Shown: in pieces, positions 53,050-61,736 of the stretch
Layout of the letters: every line of letters begins with the position of its first letter
Position numbering within the stretch: position 1 is the first letter of the stretch
Assembly (NCBI GenBank): GCA_903877135.1
Contig: CAIRCN010000006.1
Span: 124,001-188,000 of the forward strand
From: an uncultured Opitutia bacterium
GTDB lineage: Bacteria; Verrucomicrobiota; Verrucomicrobiia; Opitutales; Opitutaceae
DNA length: 64,000 bases
Reading direction: 5' to 3'
The notes under the pieces: generated by a model
What the model saw: only the letters and a program-made list of their open reading frames with translations
What the model was told of the DNA's origin: nothing
The model's database searches: none
Translations under genes and position numbers: made by a program

Positions 53050-54140
53050 ACGCCCGCGAGAATTTCCACGCGATGATGGCGGGCACCGGGGCCGAGTGGC
53101 TGCCACTCAACGTGCCTGTCACGCCCCCGGTCGCCGACCTCATCGAGGAGCGCACCGGTGTGCGCAACTCGGAATTGGCCTTCGAAACCGACTTCGGCTT
53201 CGAGTGGGTCGGCTACAATGAGGATCCGCAGCGCTGGCACGCCGCGCTTACCGACCTCGGCTACAAGTTTCCCGCCGACGTCGAGCTTGGGCCGTTCTGC
53301 ATCGCGCATGTCGCGCCGCCGGCCGGCACAACAGGCAAAGCCTACCACTTCCGCGTCATGCTGCACCCGCTCGAGGTGATCTCCGACGTCGCGCAGCTCG
53401 AAAAACTTCCCTGGCCCGACACCGCCGACTCCAGACACTACGCCGCCCTCCAACGTAAGATGCAGCAGGTCCACACGCGCGGCAAAGTCGCCTTCGCCGG
53501 CATGGAGTGCACAACCTTCGAGCTCTCCTGGTATGCCCGCGGCATGGATAACCTGTTCCAGGACCTCGCCGAGGGCAACGACATCGCCGACTGGCTGCTC
53601 GACTATTTCACCGAGCGCTCCTGCAACGTCGGCCGCGAATTCGCCCGCGCCGGCATCGACATCATCGGCCTCGGCGACGACGTCGGCATGCAGACCGGCA
53701 TGCTCCTTTCCGTCCCGATGTGGCGGCAGCACCTCAAGCCCCGCCTCGCCAAAGTCATCGCCGCCATCCGCGAAGCCTCCGGCGGTCGCAAGGTCTGGGT
53801 GCACTATCACTCCGACGGCGACATCATGCCGATCGTCGAGGATCTCATCGAGGTCGGCGTGGACATCCTCAACCCCGTGCAGCCCGAGTGCATGGACGCC
53901 GCCGAACTCACCCGCCGCCACGCCCGCCAACTCGGCCTCAGCGGCATGGTCGGCACGCAGACGACGATGCCCTTCGGCACGACCGACGACGTCCGCCGGC
54001 GCGTCCGCGAGATCGCCGCGCTACACCGCGACCACGGCGCCCGCGTGATGATCGCGCCCACCCACGTCCTCGAGCCCGATGTGCCATTCGAAAACATCCT
54101 CGCCCTCGTCGAGGAGACGAAGTCGATCCGCTTCCGCTGA
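53046..54140 (+). CDS. URO-D superfamily methyltransferase-like protein 12
   Basis: 364 aa. MNARENFHAMMAGTGAEWLPLNVPV start; GIDIIGLGDDVGMQTGMLLSVPMWRQHLKPRLAKVI is the barrel core; the active-site strand is VWVHYHSDGDIMPIVEDL (H255, D257) and the end IAPTHVLEPDVPFENIL. HSDG replaces HxCG, and the cysteine of the later loop is replaced by His. It is translationally coupled to the homocysteine methyltransferase by a 4-bp overlap and closes the rightward operon. Confidence 0.85.
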   Translation: MNARENFHAMMAGTGAEWLPLNVPVTPPVADLIEERTGVRNSELAFETDFGFEWVGYNEDPQRWHAALTDLGYKFPADVELGPFCIAHVAPPAGTTGKAYHFRVMLHPLEVISDVAQLEKLPWPDTADSRHYAALQRKMQQVHTRGKVAFAGMECTTFELSWYARGMDNLFQDLAEGNDIADWLLDYFTERSCNVGREFARAGIDIIGLGDDVGMQTGMLLSVPMWRQHLKPRLAKVIAAIREASGGRKVWVHYHSDGDIMPIVEDLIEVGVDILNPVQPECMDAAELTRRHARQLGLSGMVGTQTTMPFGTTDDVRRRVREIAALHRDHGARVMIAPTHVLEPDVPFENILALVEETKSIRFR

Positions 54141-54148
54141 GTGAAGCG

Positions 54149-56068
54149 CTATTTACCCAGTCCCGCGCGCAGCACCTCGACCGTTCCTGCGCCGAGCGCG
54201 GTGGACATCAAATAAACTCCCGCCCAGCCTTCTCGCATGAGACCGCGGATCTGCTCAGCAGCGAGTTCCTGTCCTAATTTCGTCTGATCGGCGACCTGCG
54301 GCAGCGCGGCAAATTTCGCCAGCGTCGCATCCGGCACCACTACGCCGGGCACCTGCGCCATGCGCTGTGCGTGCTCGAAACTTGTCAGCACCATCACACC
54401 GATCAGACAGCGCACCTTGCTGCGAAACGGCTCCAGTGCAGCGAGCGGCTCGGGGCGAAACGCCGGCTGCGTCATGATGTAGTCCGCGCCCGCGTCGATC
54501 TTCTGCCGCAGGCGGGCGAGCTCGCGTTGCAGGTCGTGCGCCTCCAGCTCCACGCCGCTGCCGATCGTGAAATGTGTGCGCGGGTCGGCCTGCTTGCCGA
54601 GCGGCACGCCGCCGAAATCCACGCCGGCGTTGAGGCACGAGTGCGTCAGACGGATCATCGCCACCGAGTCGAGGTCGAACACCGCCGTCGAGTTCGGGTA
54701 GGTCGGAGACATTTTCGGCGGGTCGCCGGTGACGAAGAGCACGTTGTGGATGCGGTTGGCGTGGTGGCCGACGAGCCGGCCCTGGATGCCCATCACGTTG
54801 AGGTCGCGGCCGGTGAAATGCGGGATCAGCTCCATCGCATCACCTGTTGCGGCGGTCCAACCAAGGCGCTCGCGCACCAAGTGAATGAAATCGCCCGGCG
54901 GAATCAGCGGGATACCACGCGAGCCGTCTGTGAAATCCACCGCATCGACGAGTCCGCTCGCCGCGAGCTCGCTGATGAAGTCGATCTTGCGCTGGATGAC
55001 CTTGGCGTCGGTGCCGCGCGGCGGCAGCGCCTCGATGCTGACGACGAACTCACCGTCCTTGAGCTTGCGCGAGAGCGGGCCGTTGCGGCGTTTCTCCGCG
55101 TCGCCGATGGGCGGGCGCGCGCTGGCCGGCACCGGCGCGGTAGTGACGAGCCGGGCGCCGCCGCGCGATTGCAGGTAATTGTGCATCTCCCCGATGTGCG
55201 GCGGGTGCATCTCGCAGCAGCCGCCGAGCAACCGCACGCCGCGGTCGGCGAGGCTGCGCGCGAGCTTGCCCGCGGCCTCGGGGTTGACGGTCGTCATCAG
55301 CCGGCTGCCGATGCGCTGGAAACCGCCGGCGTTGGGCATCACGGAGAGGAGCAGCGCGCCGGAGCAGACTGGCGCGGTGTCGCGCACGGCATCGACAAAC
55401 GCGCTGGCGTCCCACGGCGCGCAGCAATTCACGCCGGCCACCGGCACGCCGAGCGCGGCCATGCGACCGACGAACGCCACCGGGTCGGGCTCGAGGCTCT
55501 GGCCATCGCCGCCGGCGCGCAACGTCACCTCCGCAATCACGGGCGGCAGCCCGGGAATCGTCCGGATGAGGCCGATGAGTAGCTCAAGCTGCGTCAGCGA
55601 GTGAAACGTTTCCAACAGCAACGCGTCCGCGCCGCCCGCCGCGATCGCCTCGAGCTGGGCGTGGTAGCAGTCCGCCACCTCATCCGCAGTCGTGAGCGTC
55701 GCCGCGGTGGGGCCGACCGAGGCCAGCACGAAGAACGGCCCGGACTCGCGCTGCTGCGCCTGGAATTTCGCGATGGCCTCGCGCGCGAGCTTCACGCCCT
55801 CGCGGTTCAGTGCAGAGGCGAGGTTTTCCAAACCAAACTGCCGCAACTGCGCGCGGTTGGCGCCAAAGGTGTTGGTTTTGAGGCAGCGCGCGCCGGCTGC
55901 GAGATAGGCGAGGTGGACGTTGCGGATCGCGTCGGGCTGCCCGACGTTGAACTCCTCGTAAACGTGATTGGTCTCCGAAAGCCGCCCCGTGAGTTTGAAC
56001 AAATACGAGCCCATCGCGCCATCGGTGAGGAGCGGCTGCGCTTCGAGCGTGGTCAGAAAGTCGGCCAT
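54149..56068 (-). CDS. Bifunctional homocysteine S-methyltransferase / methylenetetrahydrofolate reductase
   Basis: 639 aa from the ATG at 56068. Residues ~1-300 are a homocysteine S-methyltransferase domain (QPLLTDGAMGSYLF, TNTFGANRAQL, zinc cysteines in GVNCCAPWD and LLGGCCEMHPPHI). Residues ~340-630 are MetF: FVVSIEALPPRG, DFTDGSRGIPLIPP, HFTGRDLNVMGIQG, NVLFVTGDPPKMSP and ADYIMTQPAF. The fusion is known from other bacteria (YitJ-type). In the cluster it could oxidise methyl-THF to methylene-THF or make methionine. It faces the rightward operon, with stops 8 bp apart. Confidence 0.93.
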   Translation of the reverse strand: MADFLTTLEAQPLLTDGAMGSYLFKLTGRLSETNHVYEEFNVGQPDAIRNVHLAYLAAGARCLKTNTFGANRAQLRQFGLENLASALNREGVKLAREAIAKFQAQQRESGPFFVLASVGPTAATLTTADEVADCYHAQLEAIAAGGADALLLETFHSLTQLELLIGLIRTIPGLPPVIAEVTLRAGGDGQSLEPDPVAFVGRMAALGVPVAGVNCCAPWDASAFVDAVRDTAPVCSGALLLSVMPNAGGFQRIGSRLMTTVNPEAAGKLARSLADRGVRLLGGCCEMHPPHIGEMHNYLQSRGGARLVTTAPVPASARPPIGDAEKRRNGPLSRKLKDGEFVVSIEALPPRGTDAKVIQRKIDFISELAASGLVDAVDFTDGSRGIPLIPPGDFIHLVRERLGWTAATGDAMELIPHFTGRDLNVMGIQGRLVGHHANRIHNVLFVTGDPPKMSPTYPNSTAVFDLDSVAMIRLTHSCLNAGVDFGGVPLGKQADPRTHFTIGSGVELEAHDLQRELARLRQKIDAGADYIMTQPAFRPEPLAALEPFRSKVRCLIGVMVLTSFEHAQRMAQVPGVVVPDATLAKFAALPQVADQTKLGQELAAEQIRGLMREGWAGVYLMSTALGAGTVEVLRAGLGK

Positions 56069-56176
56069 GGAATGCCCCCTTGTGACGGACCCCTGCCGCG
56101 AAGTCAAAGGCGCGGCGTGTTAGCTATTCGTAGCCACACTTGTGCAGCAGGCAAGAGCGTGGCCACGCACTCAGGC

Positions 56177-56392
56177 CTAGCGCAATCCTACGATGTGGCT
56201 GGCAGCGTCGAGGTCGATGACTTCGGCGGCTGGGACTTTCTGGAGGCCGGGCATGGTCATGATCTCGCCGGACAGGCGAACGATGAAGCCCGCGCCCGTC
56301 GACACGTTGACCTTACGGATATCTACTTCGAAGTGGGATTCGTCAGATACCACCAGTTGACTGTCGCCCCCAACCGCATTCTGTGTGGCCCA
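56177..56392 (-). pseudogene. 3' remnant of formate-tetrahydrofolate ligase
   Basis: The minus-strand frame ends ...[44 protein letters not shown], split here into its landmarks: [20 protein letters not shown] and [17 protein letters not shown], the conserved C-terminus of FTHFS (SAGAGFIV-LTGDIMTMPGLPKxPAA-ID). Homology can be followed back about 70 residues to ATQNAV. Beyond that the frame runs antisense through the next gene, so the N-terminal ~480 residues are missing. It is a deletion remnant of fhs, a C1 enzyme that would fit the cluster's pathway. Confidence 0.8.
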
Positions 56393-56428
56393 CCCAACGC
56401 CCTGCCTTTTCCGCCACACCGATTCCGC

Positions 56429-57247
56429 ATGAGCACTCCGGCTTCCGTCCCCTACAACGCCACCCTGATCAACCGCGAGGACATCAACCCCCAGTTGATC
56501 GTCTTTCGCGTCCAGCCTGATGGCGAACTGTTCGCCTTCAAGCCGGGCCAGTTCGCCGTGCTCGGTCTGCTCGGTGGCGAGCCACGCCTGCCCGAGGCTG
56601 AGTCCGAAGAAGCCACGCCTGACCCGGCCAAACTGATCCGCCGCGCCTATAGCATCGCCTCGTCCAGCGTCGAGCGCCGCCACCTCGAATTTTTCGTCAC
56701 GCTCGTCAACAGCGGCGAATTCACGCCGCGCCTCTTCGCACTGCGCCATGGCAGCCGTCTCTTCCTCCAGCCCAAGGCTAGCGGCGTGTTCACCCTCGAC
56801 AAAGCCCCGCCTGGCAAGGCGGTGCTCCTCATCGCCACCGGCACCGGGCTGGCCCCCTATATCTCGATGCTCCGCACCATGCTCATCCACGACACTGAGC
56901 GAAAATTCGTTGTGCTGCACGGCGCTCGTTGCAGTTGGGATCTTGGTTACCGCGCCGAGTTGGAAAGCCTTGCCCGCATCCGCCCGAATTTCACCTACCT
57001 CCCGTCGATTACCCGGCCGGCAGAAGATCCTCATTTTCGCGGCCACACCGGTCGCATCCAGAACCTTATCGCCCAATCTGTCATCGAAACCGCCTCTGGC
57101 GTCGCACTCGATCCCGCCCGCACCGACGTGTTCCTCTGTGGCAACCCCGACATGATCACGCAGGTCAAGGACCTGCTCGCCCCGCGTGGCTTCGTGCCTG
57201 ACCACGGCAAGCAGCTCGGTTCGATCCACATCGAGGAATACTGGTGA
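56429..57247 (+). CDS. Ferredoxin-NADP reductase family protein
   Basis: 272 aa from the ATG at 56429. The FAD domain has RAYSIASSS (RxYS motif), followed by the NADP domain: [36 protein letters not shown] and [13 protein letters not shown], ending in the aromatic HIEEYW. These are plant-type/subclass IA FNRs. It may supply low-potential electrons; in the setting of the corrinoid cluster it could feed RACE, though this is inference. It lies directly after the fhs remnant, in the opposite orientation. Confidence 0.9.
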   Translation: MSTPASVPYNATLINREDINPQLIVFRVQPDGELFAFKPGQFAVLGLLGGEPRLPEAESEEATPDPAKLIRRAYSIASSSVERRHLEFFVTLVNSGEFTPRLFALRHGSRLFLQPKASGVFTLDKAPPGKAVLLIATGTGLAPYISMLRTMLIHDTERKFVVLHGARCSWDLGYRAELESLARIRPNFTYLPSITRPAEDPHFRGHTGRIQNLIAQSVIETASGVALDPARTDVFLCGNPDMITQVKDLLAPRGFVPDHGKQLGSIHIEEYW

Positions 57248-57294
57248 CGCGCCTCCGGGCGAGGCCGCCCACTGCGCCCCGACGGCTACCGTTC

Positions 57295-57711
57295 ATGCAC
57301 GAGCTTCCGCAAATCCGGTTCAAGCCCATCCACCCCTACGCGTGGCTCTGGGAGCCTCTCGAGGCGGACCCGGCGTTCGTGCTCCGCCCGATGTTCGGCG
57401 GCAAGGCGGCTTACCTCGACGACAAACTGCAGCTCTACTTCACCGCCAAAGAAGAACCCTGGCGCGGCGTTCTCGCCTGCACCGACCGCGCCCATCATTC
57501 CGCGCTGCTCGCCGAATTTTCCGATCTCGCCCCGCACCCGATCCTGCCGAAATGGCTCTACCTGTCCGAGACCGCCGACAGTTTTGAGAAGACCGCCGAA
57601 CGCCTCGTCGCCCTCGTCTGCCACCGCGATCCCCGCCTCGGCGTCGCTAGTCAGACGCGGAAACGGCGCGGTCGTGCCGGCGCCACTCGCCACCATTCCG
57701 CTCCGAGTTGA
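57295..57711 (+). CDS. Conserved hypothetical protein (TfoX-N-like)
   Basis: 138 aa from the ATG at 57295 (an ATG-less start at 57244 overlapping the FNR stop is possible). FVLRPMFGGKAAYLDDKLQLYFTAKEEPWRGVL resembles the TfoX N-terminal domain (RxMFGGxxxY). LPKWLYLSETADSFEKTAERLVALV follows. The final ~20 residues are basic and look unstructured. The function is unknown. Confidence 0.65.
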   Translation: MHELPQIRFKPIHPYAWLWEPLEADPAFVLRPMFGGKAAYLDDKLQLYFTAKEEPWRGVLACTDRAHHSALLAEFSDLAPHPILPKWLYLSETADSFEKTAERLVALVCHRDPRLGVASQTRKRRGRAGATRHHSAPS

Positions 57712-57720
57712 ACCGACCGC

Positions 57721-58419
57721 CTATTCCCTCAGCTCGTCGAATTTTCTCGCGGTCGCGTCTTCGGCCTTGAGCACGGCGGCTTGAGGGTCAGCCGCGGCCT
57801 CGCGTTCGCGGAAACGGCGCCCCCGGGCGCGCAGGTCTTCTTCCCGCTGTTCCAACTCAATTTCCTTCTCCTGCTGGGCCTGCACTTTTTCGAATAGTTT
57901 TGCCTCGCTCTCGTCGAGAAACTGCTCTCGCTCGCGCTGTGCCTGCTTCGCCTCCTTGAGAGCGGCTTCCTGGCGCTCCAACTCGGCGCGGAGCTGCTCA
58001 AGGGCGGTTTTCTCCTCGGGCGAAAGGGCCACTGGCACGCGGTCCGCGCGACGGGAGGCGGCGATGAGTTTTTCGTGAGCGCGCAGCAGTGCCTCGGTCT
58101 CGGCGAGATCGCGCTGCCGGTCGGCGAGCCGAGCCCCCGTCTCGATGATGACGCGCTCGCGCTCGGCGAGGGTCAGCTCGAGATGGTAGAGCGAACGCTC
58201 AAACTCGGCAGACCGCGAAGCCATCGCCGCACTGTCGGGAAACGGCGCGCGAGTGGCCGAGACGATCGCTCGGATGGATTCCCGTGCGGCCGCCGAGGCC
58301 GCGGTGACCTCGAACGGCGAGCGGGTCGGCGCGTGCCGGCGCGGGAGCGAAAGGGTCGGCGCGGTCCAGCCGGTGTAAGGCCGGGCGGCGGGCGAGCCGG
58401 TCTGGAGCGTCTCAAACAT
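57721..58419 (-). CDS. Coiled-coil hypothetical protein
   Basis: 232 aa. Residues 1-65 are low-complexity and Pro/Ser/Arg-rich; from about 75 to the end is an almost continuous heptad-like coiled coil rich in Glu, Arg and Ala (LELTLAERERVIIETGARLADRQ, EREQFLDESEAKLFEKVQAQQEKEIELEQREEDL). I do not recognise a family. It overlaps the preceding gene by 8 bp and is the third gene behind ParA, so it probably works with it. Confidence 0.7.
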   Translation of the reverse strand: MFETLQTGSPAARPYTGWTAPTLSLPRRHAPTRSPFEVTAASAAARESIRAIVSATRAPFPDSAAMASRSAEFERSLYHLELTLAERERVIIETGARLADRQRDLAETEALLRAHEKLIAASRRADRVPVALSPEEKTALEQLRAELERQEAALKEAKQAQREREQFLDESEAKLFEKVQAQQEKEIELEQREEDLRARGRRFREREAAADPQAAVLKAEDATARKFDELRE

Positions 58420-59287
58420 GGTTGGGCTGGCGCGCCGTCGCGCGGGTTTTTCCGAACAGCCATCCGATGAGGCCCACTTTCTTCACTGCCACCGCGACGC
58501 GGCGGCCGGTCGGCAGATGCAGATACGGTTGCAGCAGTTGCGCGGCGCGTTTTTCCGTCTCGGCCTCACCGATCACGGCAAAATGCCGCGCTAGCGCCCC
58601 GCCGGCGGCCACGTCTTGCTTGATGGCGGCGAATTCCTTCCAAAACCAGTTCGCTGCGGCTTCGGCGCGGGCGTCGGCGTCGGCATAGCGCGTCGCCTGG
58701 GCCAGCGCCTCCGCGAGGTGCAGGTCCTTCGCGCCGCGCCGGAATGGCAGCACCTCGGCGAGGGCCGCTTCGTCTACCTGAGAAAGCGCGTTGAGCAGTT
58801 TTTTGAAATCGCCGCCGACGATCACGCTTTGCGCCATGCCCTGGACGAAAACGGCAAACTCGCCGAGCGTGGAGAGCTTTTCCAGCCGGCAGAATTCCAA
58901 AGTGCCGGCTTCCAGAGCAGTAAGGGTGACGGGAAAGTTTTCCGGGATGCCGAGTCGGGCGAGATTCTTGAGCAGCGGGTTCTCTCGCGCTGCCGTGGCC
59001 TCGGCCTGGGTGACCATCTCGCCGAAGGGGCGGTCGAAGGCGAGTGTCCCCTGGAGTATGCCAACGAGCTGGTCGACGAGCTCCGGTTTCTGGCCGTTGA
59101 GCCGGAACAGTGCGATGACCTCGGCGAAATCGAGGTCGATGTATTTGGCGGGTGTCTCGTTCTGGTGGTCGAGGGGCCAGTCGGGGCCGTCGAGGTTTTG
59201 CGCGAGGCTGCTAAGCGCAGTATCGATCATGATGGACGTCGAGAATGCGGTGCGTAGTTCATTCCAATCTGTGGCGGTGGATTTCAT
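58412..59287 (-). CDS. Hypothetical protein of a ParA-linked operon
   Basis: 291 aa from the ATG at 59287. The protein is soluble, helical and without cysteines of note (one Cys near the middle). Visible segments are YIDLDFAEVIALFRLNGQKPELVDQLVGIL and SVIVGGDFKKLLNALSQVDEAALAEVLPF, then a basic C-terminal RRVAVAVKKVGLIGWLFGKTRA that could bind membrane or nucleic acid. No family is recognised. It sits 36 bp after ParA and overlaps the coiled-coil gene by 8 bp, indicating one operon. Confidence 0.7.
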   Translation of the reverse strand: MKSTATDWNELRTAFSTSIMIDTALSSLAQNLDGPDWPLDHQNETPAKYIDLDFAEVIALFRLNGQKPELVDQLVGILQGTLAFDRPFGEMVTQAEATAARENPLLKNLARLGIPENFPVTLTALEAGTLEFCRLEKLSTLGEFAVFVQGMAQSVIVGGDFKKLLNALSQVDEAALAEVLPFRRGAKDLHLAEALAQATRYADADARAEAAANWFWKEFAAIKQDVAAGGALARHFAVIGEAETEKRAAQLLQPYLHLPTGRRVAVAVKKVGLIGWLFGKTRATARQPNHV

Positions 59288-59323
59288 GGAAATTTGTGGT
59301 GCTAGCGCCGGCATGGAACGGGC

Positions 59324-60223
59324 TCACGGCACCAGGTGCTGGATGATTTCGGCGGCGAGTCTGCGATAGTCGTTGATCACATTGTCGCCGCCCGGTCCGG
59401 CGTCGGTCGCCTCGCTGCCGACAAGTACGACGGGCAGGCCAAGCGCGACTGCGCGGCGCACGACCATAGCGTCGCGCACCTGAGTGCGCAAAATCTTGGC
59501 CGCCGGGGCGGCACGCTTCGCGGCGCGAAACTGGTTGAGCCGGAGTTGGAGCCGCATCTTCGGCACCTCGATGTCGACTCCGGTCTTGACCGCGTTGAAG
59601 ACGAGCCCCTGCACCTGCGCAGGCGCGCCCATCGCAGCCCGGCGGAAACTCGCGGAGAGCTGGTGAAATTTACCGAGTTTTTCGACGAGCAGCGTGAAAC
59701 CGATGAGACTCAGCGCGTCGGGATTGACCGGCACATAGATCTCGTTGGAGGAGAATATCCCGCACTGCGACGCACGCAGAATGTTGGGCGGGCAATCGAA
59801 CAGGATGAAGTCGTAGCCGGCCTCGATGGCGGCGAGCTGTTCCTGGAACACGAGGTAGTGGGGGCGCTTCGGATCGCCGGTGAATTCGTTTTCCAGATCG
59901 ACGAGGTTGAAGGTCGTCGGCACGAGATCCAGGCCGGGCAGGAGTTTTTCGCCGGCCTTGCCCTCGACGACGTCTTTCACGACGAGGTCGCGCAACTGGG
60001 CGCGGCCGGGGTCGAAGAGAGAATAGACGGAACCTTCACCGGTGGCGTTGATCTGGTTCCAGCGTTCGAGCCGCAGGAGCCAGATGCTCGTGTTCGACTG
60101 CGTGTCGAAATCGCAAAGCAGGACGCGGTGGCCGAGTTTGGCGAGGGCCGCCGCGGTGTTGACGATCAGGGAGGTCTTGCCGACGCCGCCCTTGTAATTG
60201 ATGAAGCTGATTTTTCGCGCCAT
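59324..60223 (-). CDS. ParA/MinD family ATPase
   Basis: 299 aa. The deviant Walker A KGGVGKTSLIVNTA lies at residues 11-17, Walker A' VLLCDFDTQSNTSIW follows, and Walker B is FILFDCPPNIL. The remainder is ParA-like with VPVNPDALSLIGF. ParA ATPases position DNA, protein arrays or cell-surface machinery. There is no ParB or parS in the window, and the two following genes are of unknown family, so a chromosome-partition role is not supported. It is divergent from trpB. Confidence 0.9.
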   Translation of the reverse strand: MARKISFINYKGGVGKTSLIVNTAAALAKLGHRVLLCDFDTQSNTSIWLLRLERWNQINATGEGSVYSLFDPGRAQLRDLVVKDVVEGKAGEKLLPGLDLVPTTFNLVDLENEFTGDPKRPHYLVFQEQLAAIEAGYDFILFDCPPNILRASQCGIFSSNEIYVPVNPDALSLIGFTLLVEKLGKFHQLSASFRRAAMGAPAQVQGLVFNAVKTGVDIEVPKMRLQLRLNQFRAAKRAAPAAKILRTQVRDAMVVRRAVALGLPVVLVGSEATDAGPGGDNVINDYRRLAAEIIQHLVP

Positions 60224-60413
60224 GCGGAGAGATTCGTTGCAGGCCAGGCTGCCGATGGGGAAAATGCGCCGCCCTCGCGAATCCGCGAGTTGATAACACT
60301 ACGGCCGACGATTTTACCGAAATTTTTCCAAAACGAACAGGCCGTCTCTCACGACGTCGCTGTGCGTATTCCTTGCCACTGACGTTTGAAATACTAAACC
60401 CGAGCCCCATCGC

Positions 60414-61646
60414 ATGAGCCCCGCCATCACCCCGAAGTCTTTTCGCGCATCCCCCAATTCCGCCGGTTTCTTTGGAAACTACGGAGGCATCTTCGTGCCA
60501 CCCGAGCTGGAGGGACCGCTAGCTGAGGTGCGGCAGGCCTACGAGGTGGTTTCACGCTCGCACGATTTCATCGAAGAGCTGCGCCGCATCCGCCGTCACT
60601 TTCAGGGGCGCCCGACCCCGGTTTATCACGCCGCCCGCCTGTCGAAAAAGCTCGGTCGCACACAGATTTACCTGAAGCGCGAGGACCTCAACCACACCGG
60701 CGCCCACAAGCTCAACCACTGCATGGGCGAGGGCCTGCTGGCCCGTTTCATGGGCAAGAAAAAGCTCATCGCCGAAACCGGCGCCGGCCAGCATGGCGTG
60801 GCGCTCGCCACCGCCGCCGCGTATTTCGGCCTCGAGTGCGACATCTACATGGGGGAGGTCGATATAGCCAAACAGGCGCCGAACGTCTCCCGCATGAAGA
60901 TCCTCGGCGCGCGCGTGATCCCGGCCACGCACGGACTGCGCACCCTCAAGGAGGCGGTCGACGCGGCGCTCGTCGCCTACATGCAGGACCCGGTGACCCA
61001 GATTTACTGCATCGGCTCCGTCGTCGGCCCGCATCCGTTCCCGATGATGGTGCGCGATTTTCAGCAAGTGGTTGGCCTCGAGGCCCGCGAACAGTTCACC
61101 GAGATGACCGGCAACCTGCCCGACATCGTGACCGCCTGCGTCGGCGGCGGCAGCAACGCCATGGGTATTTTCTCCGGTTTTATCGACGATCCGGTTGAGC
61201 TGCACGGCGTCGAACCGCTCGGCAAGGGCACAGGCGTCGGCGAGCACTCGGCGACCATGACCTACGGGCGCGCGGGAGTCATCCACGGTTTCCGCTGCTA
61301 CCTGTTGCAGGATGAAAAAGGCGAACCTTCGCCAGTGCACTCGATCGCGAGCGGACTCGATTATCCCGGCGTCGGCCCCGAGCACTGTCATCTCAAAGAC
61401 ATCGGACGCGTCCGCTACGTCACCGCCACGGACAAGGACGCCGTGGAGGCGTTTTACGTCCTCAGCCGCAACGAGGGCATCATCCCCGCGCTGGAGAGCG
61501 CCCACGCCGTCGCCTACGCGATGCGCCTGGCCCGGGAAAATCCAACGCTGCCCCGCACCGTGCTCGTCAACCTCAGCGGACGCGGCGACAAGGACATGGA
61601 TTACATGATCGAGCACTACGGACACGGTGCGGATTTCGCGATCTGA
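60414..61646 (+). CDS. trpB: Tryptophan synthase beta chain
   Basis: 410 aa, full length. The PLP lysine K99 lies in [18 protein letters not shown], and the phosphate-binding loop in [38 protein letters not shown] and the C-terminal [15 protein letters not shown] complete the signature. It condenses indole with serine. trpA is not adjacent (the next gene is a potassium channel), so the usual trpBA pairing is broken here. A 190-bp divergent spacer separates it from ParA. Confidence 0.96.
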   Translation: MSPAITPKSFRASPNSAGFFGNYGGIFVPPELEGPLAEVRQAYEVVSRSHDFIEELRRIRRHFQGRPTPVYHAARLSKKLGRTQIYLKREDLNHTGAHKLNHCMGEGLLARFMGKKKLIAETGAGQHGVALATAAAYFGLECDIYMGEVDIAKQAPNVSRMKILGARVIPATHGLRTLKEAVDAALVAYMQDPVTQIYCIGSVVGPHPFPMMVRDFQQVVGLEAREQFTEMTGNLPDIVTACVGGGSNAMGIFSGFIDDPVELHGVEPLGKGTGVGEHSATMTYGRAGVIHGFRCYLLQDEKGEPSPVHSIASGLDYPGVGPEHCHLKDIGRVRYVTATDKDAVEAFYVLSRNEGIIPALESAHAVAYAMRLARENPTLPRTVLVNLSGRGDKDMDYMIEHYGHGADFAI

Positions 61647-61736
61647 GCGACCGCCATTGCCAGCGGCGTGTCCACCCGGCTTGACCGCGCGGGATGCTCT
61701 TGCCGTGTCCCGTCTCGTTTGCCTAAGTCCCAGCGC

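Noticed and set aside
55601-56428. In-frame N-terminal extension of the ferredoxin-NADP reductase gene
   Set aside because: The extension is antisense to the MetF fusion and the fhs remnant; the FNR fold begins at the ATG at 56429.
59324-60223. Chromosome-partition locus or replication origin at the ParA gene
   Set aside because: No parB, parS-like 16-bp palindromes, dnaA or DnaA boxes were seen nearby.
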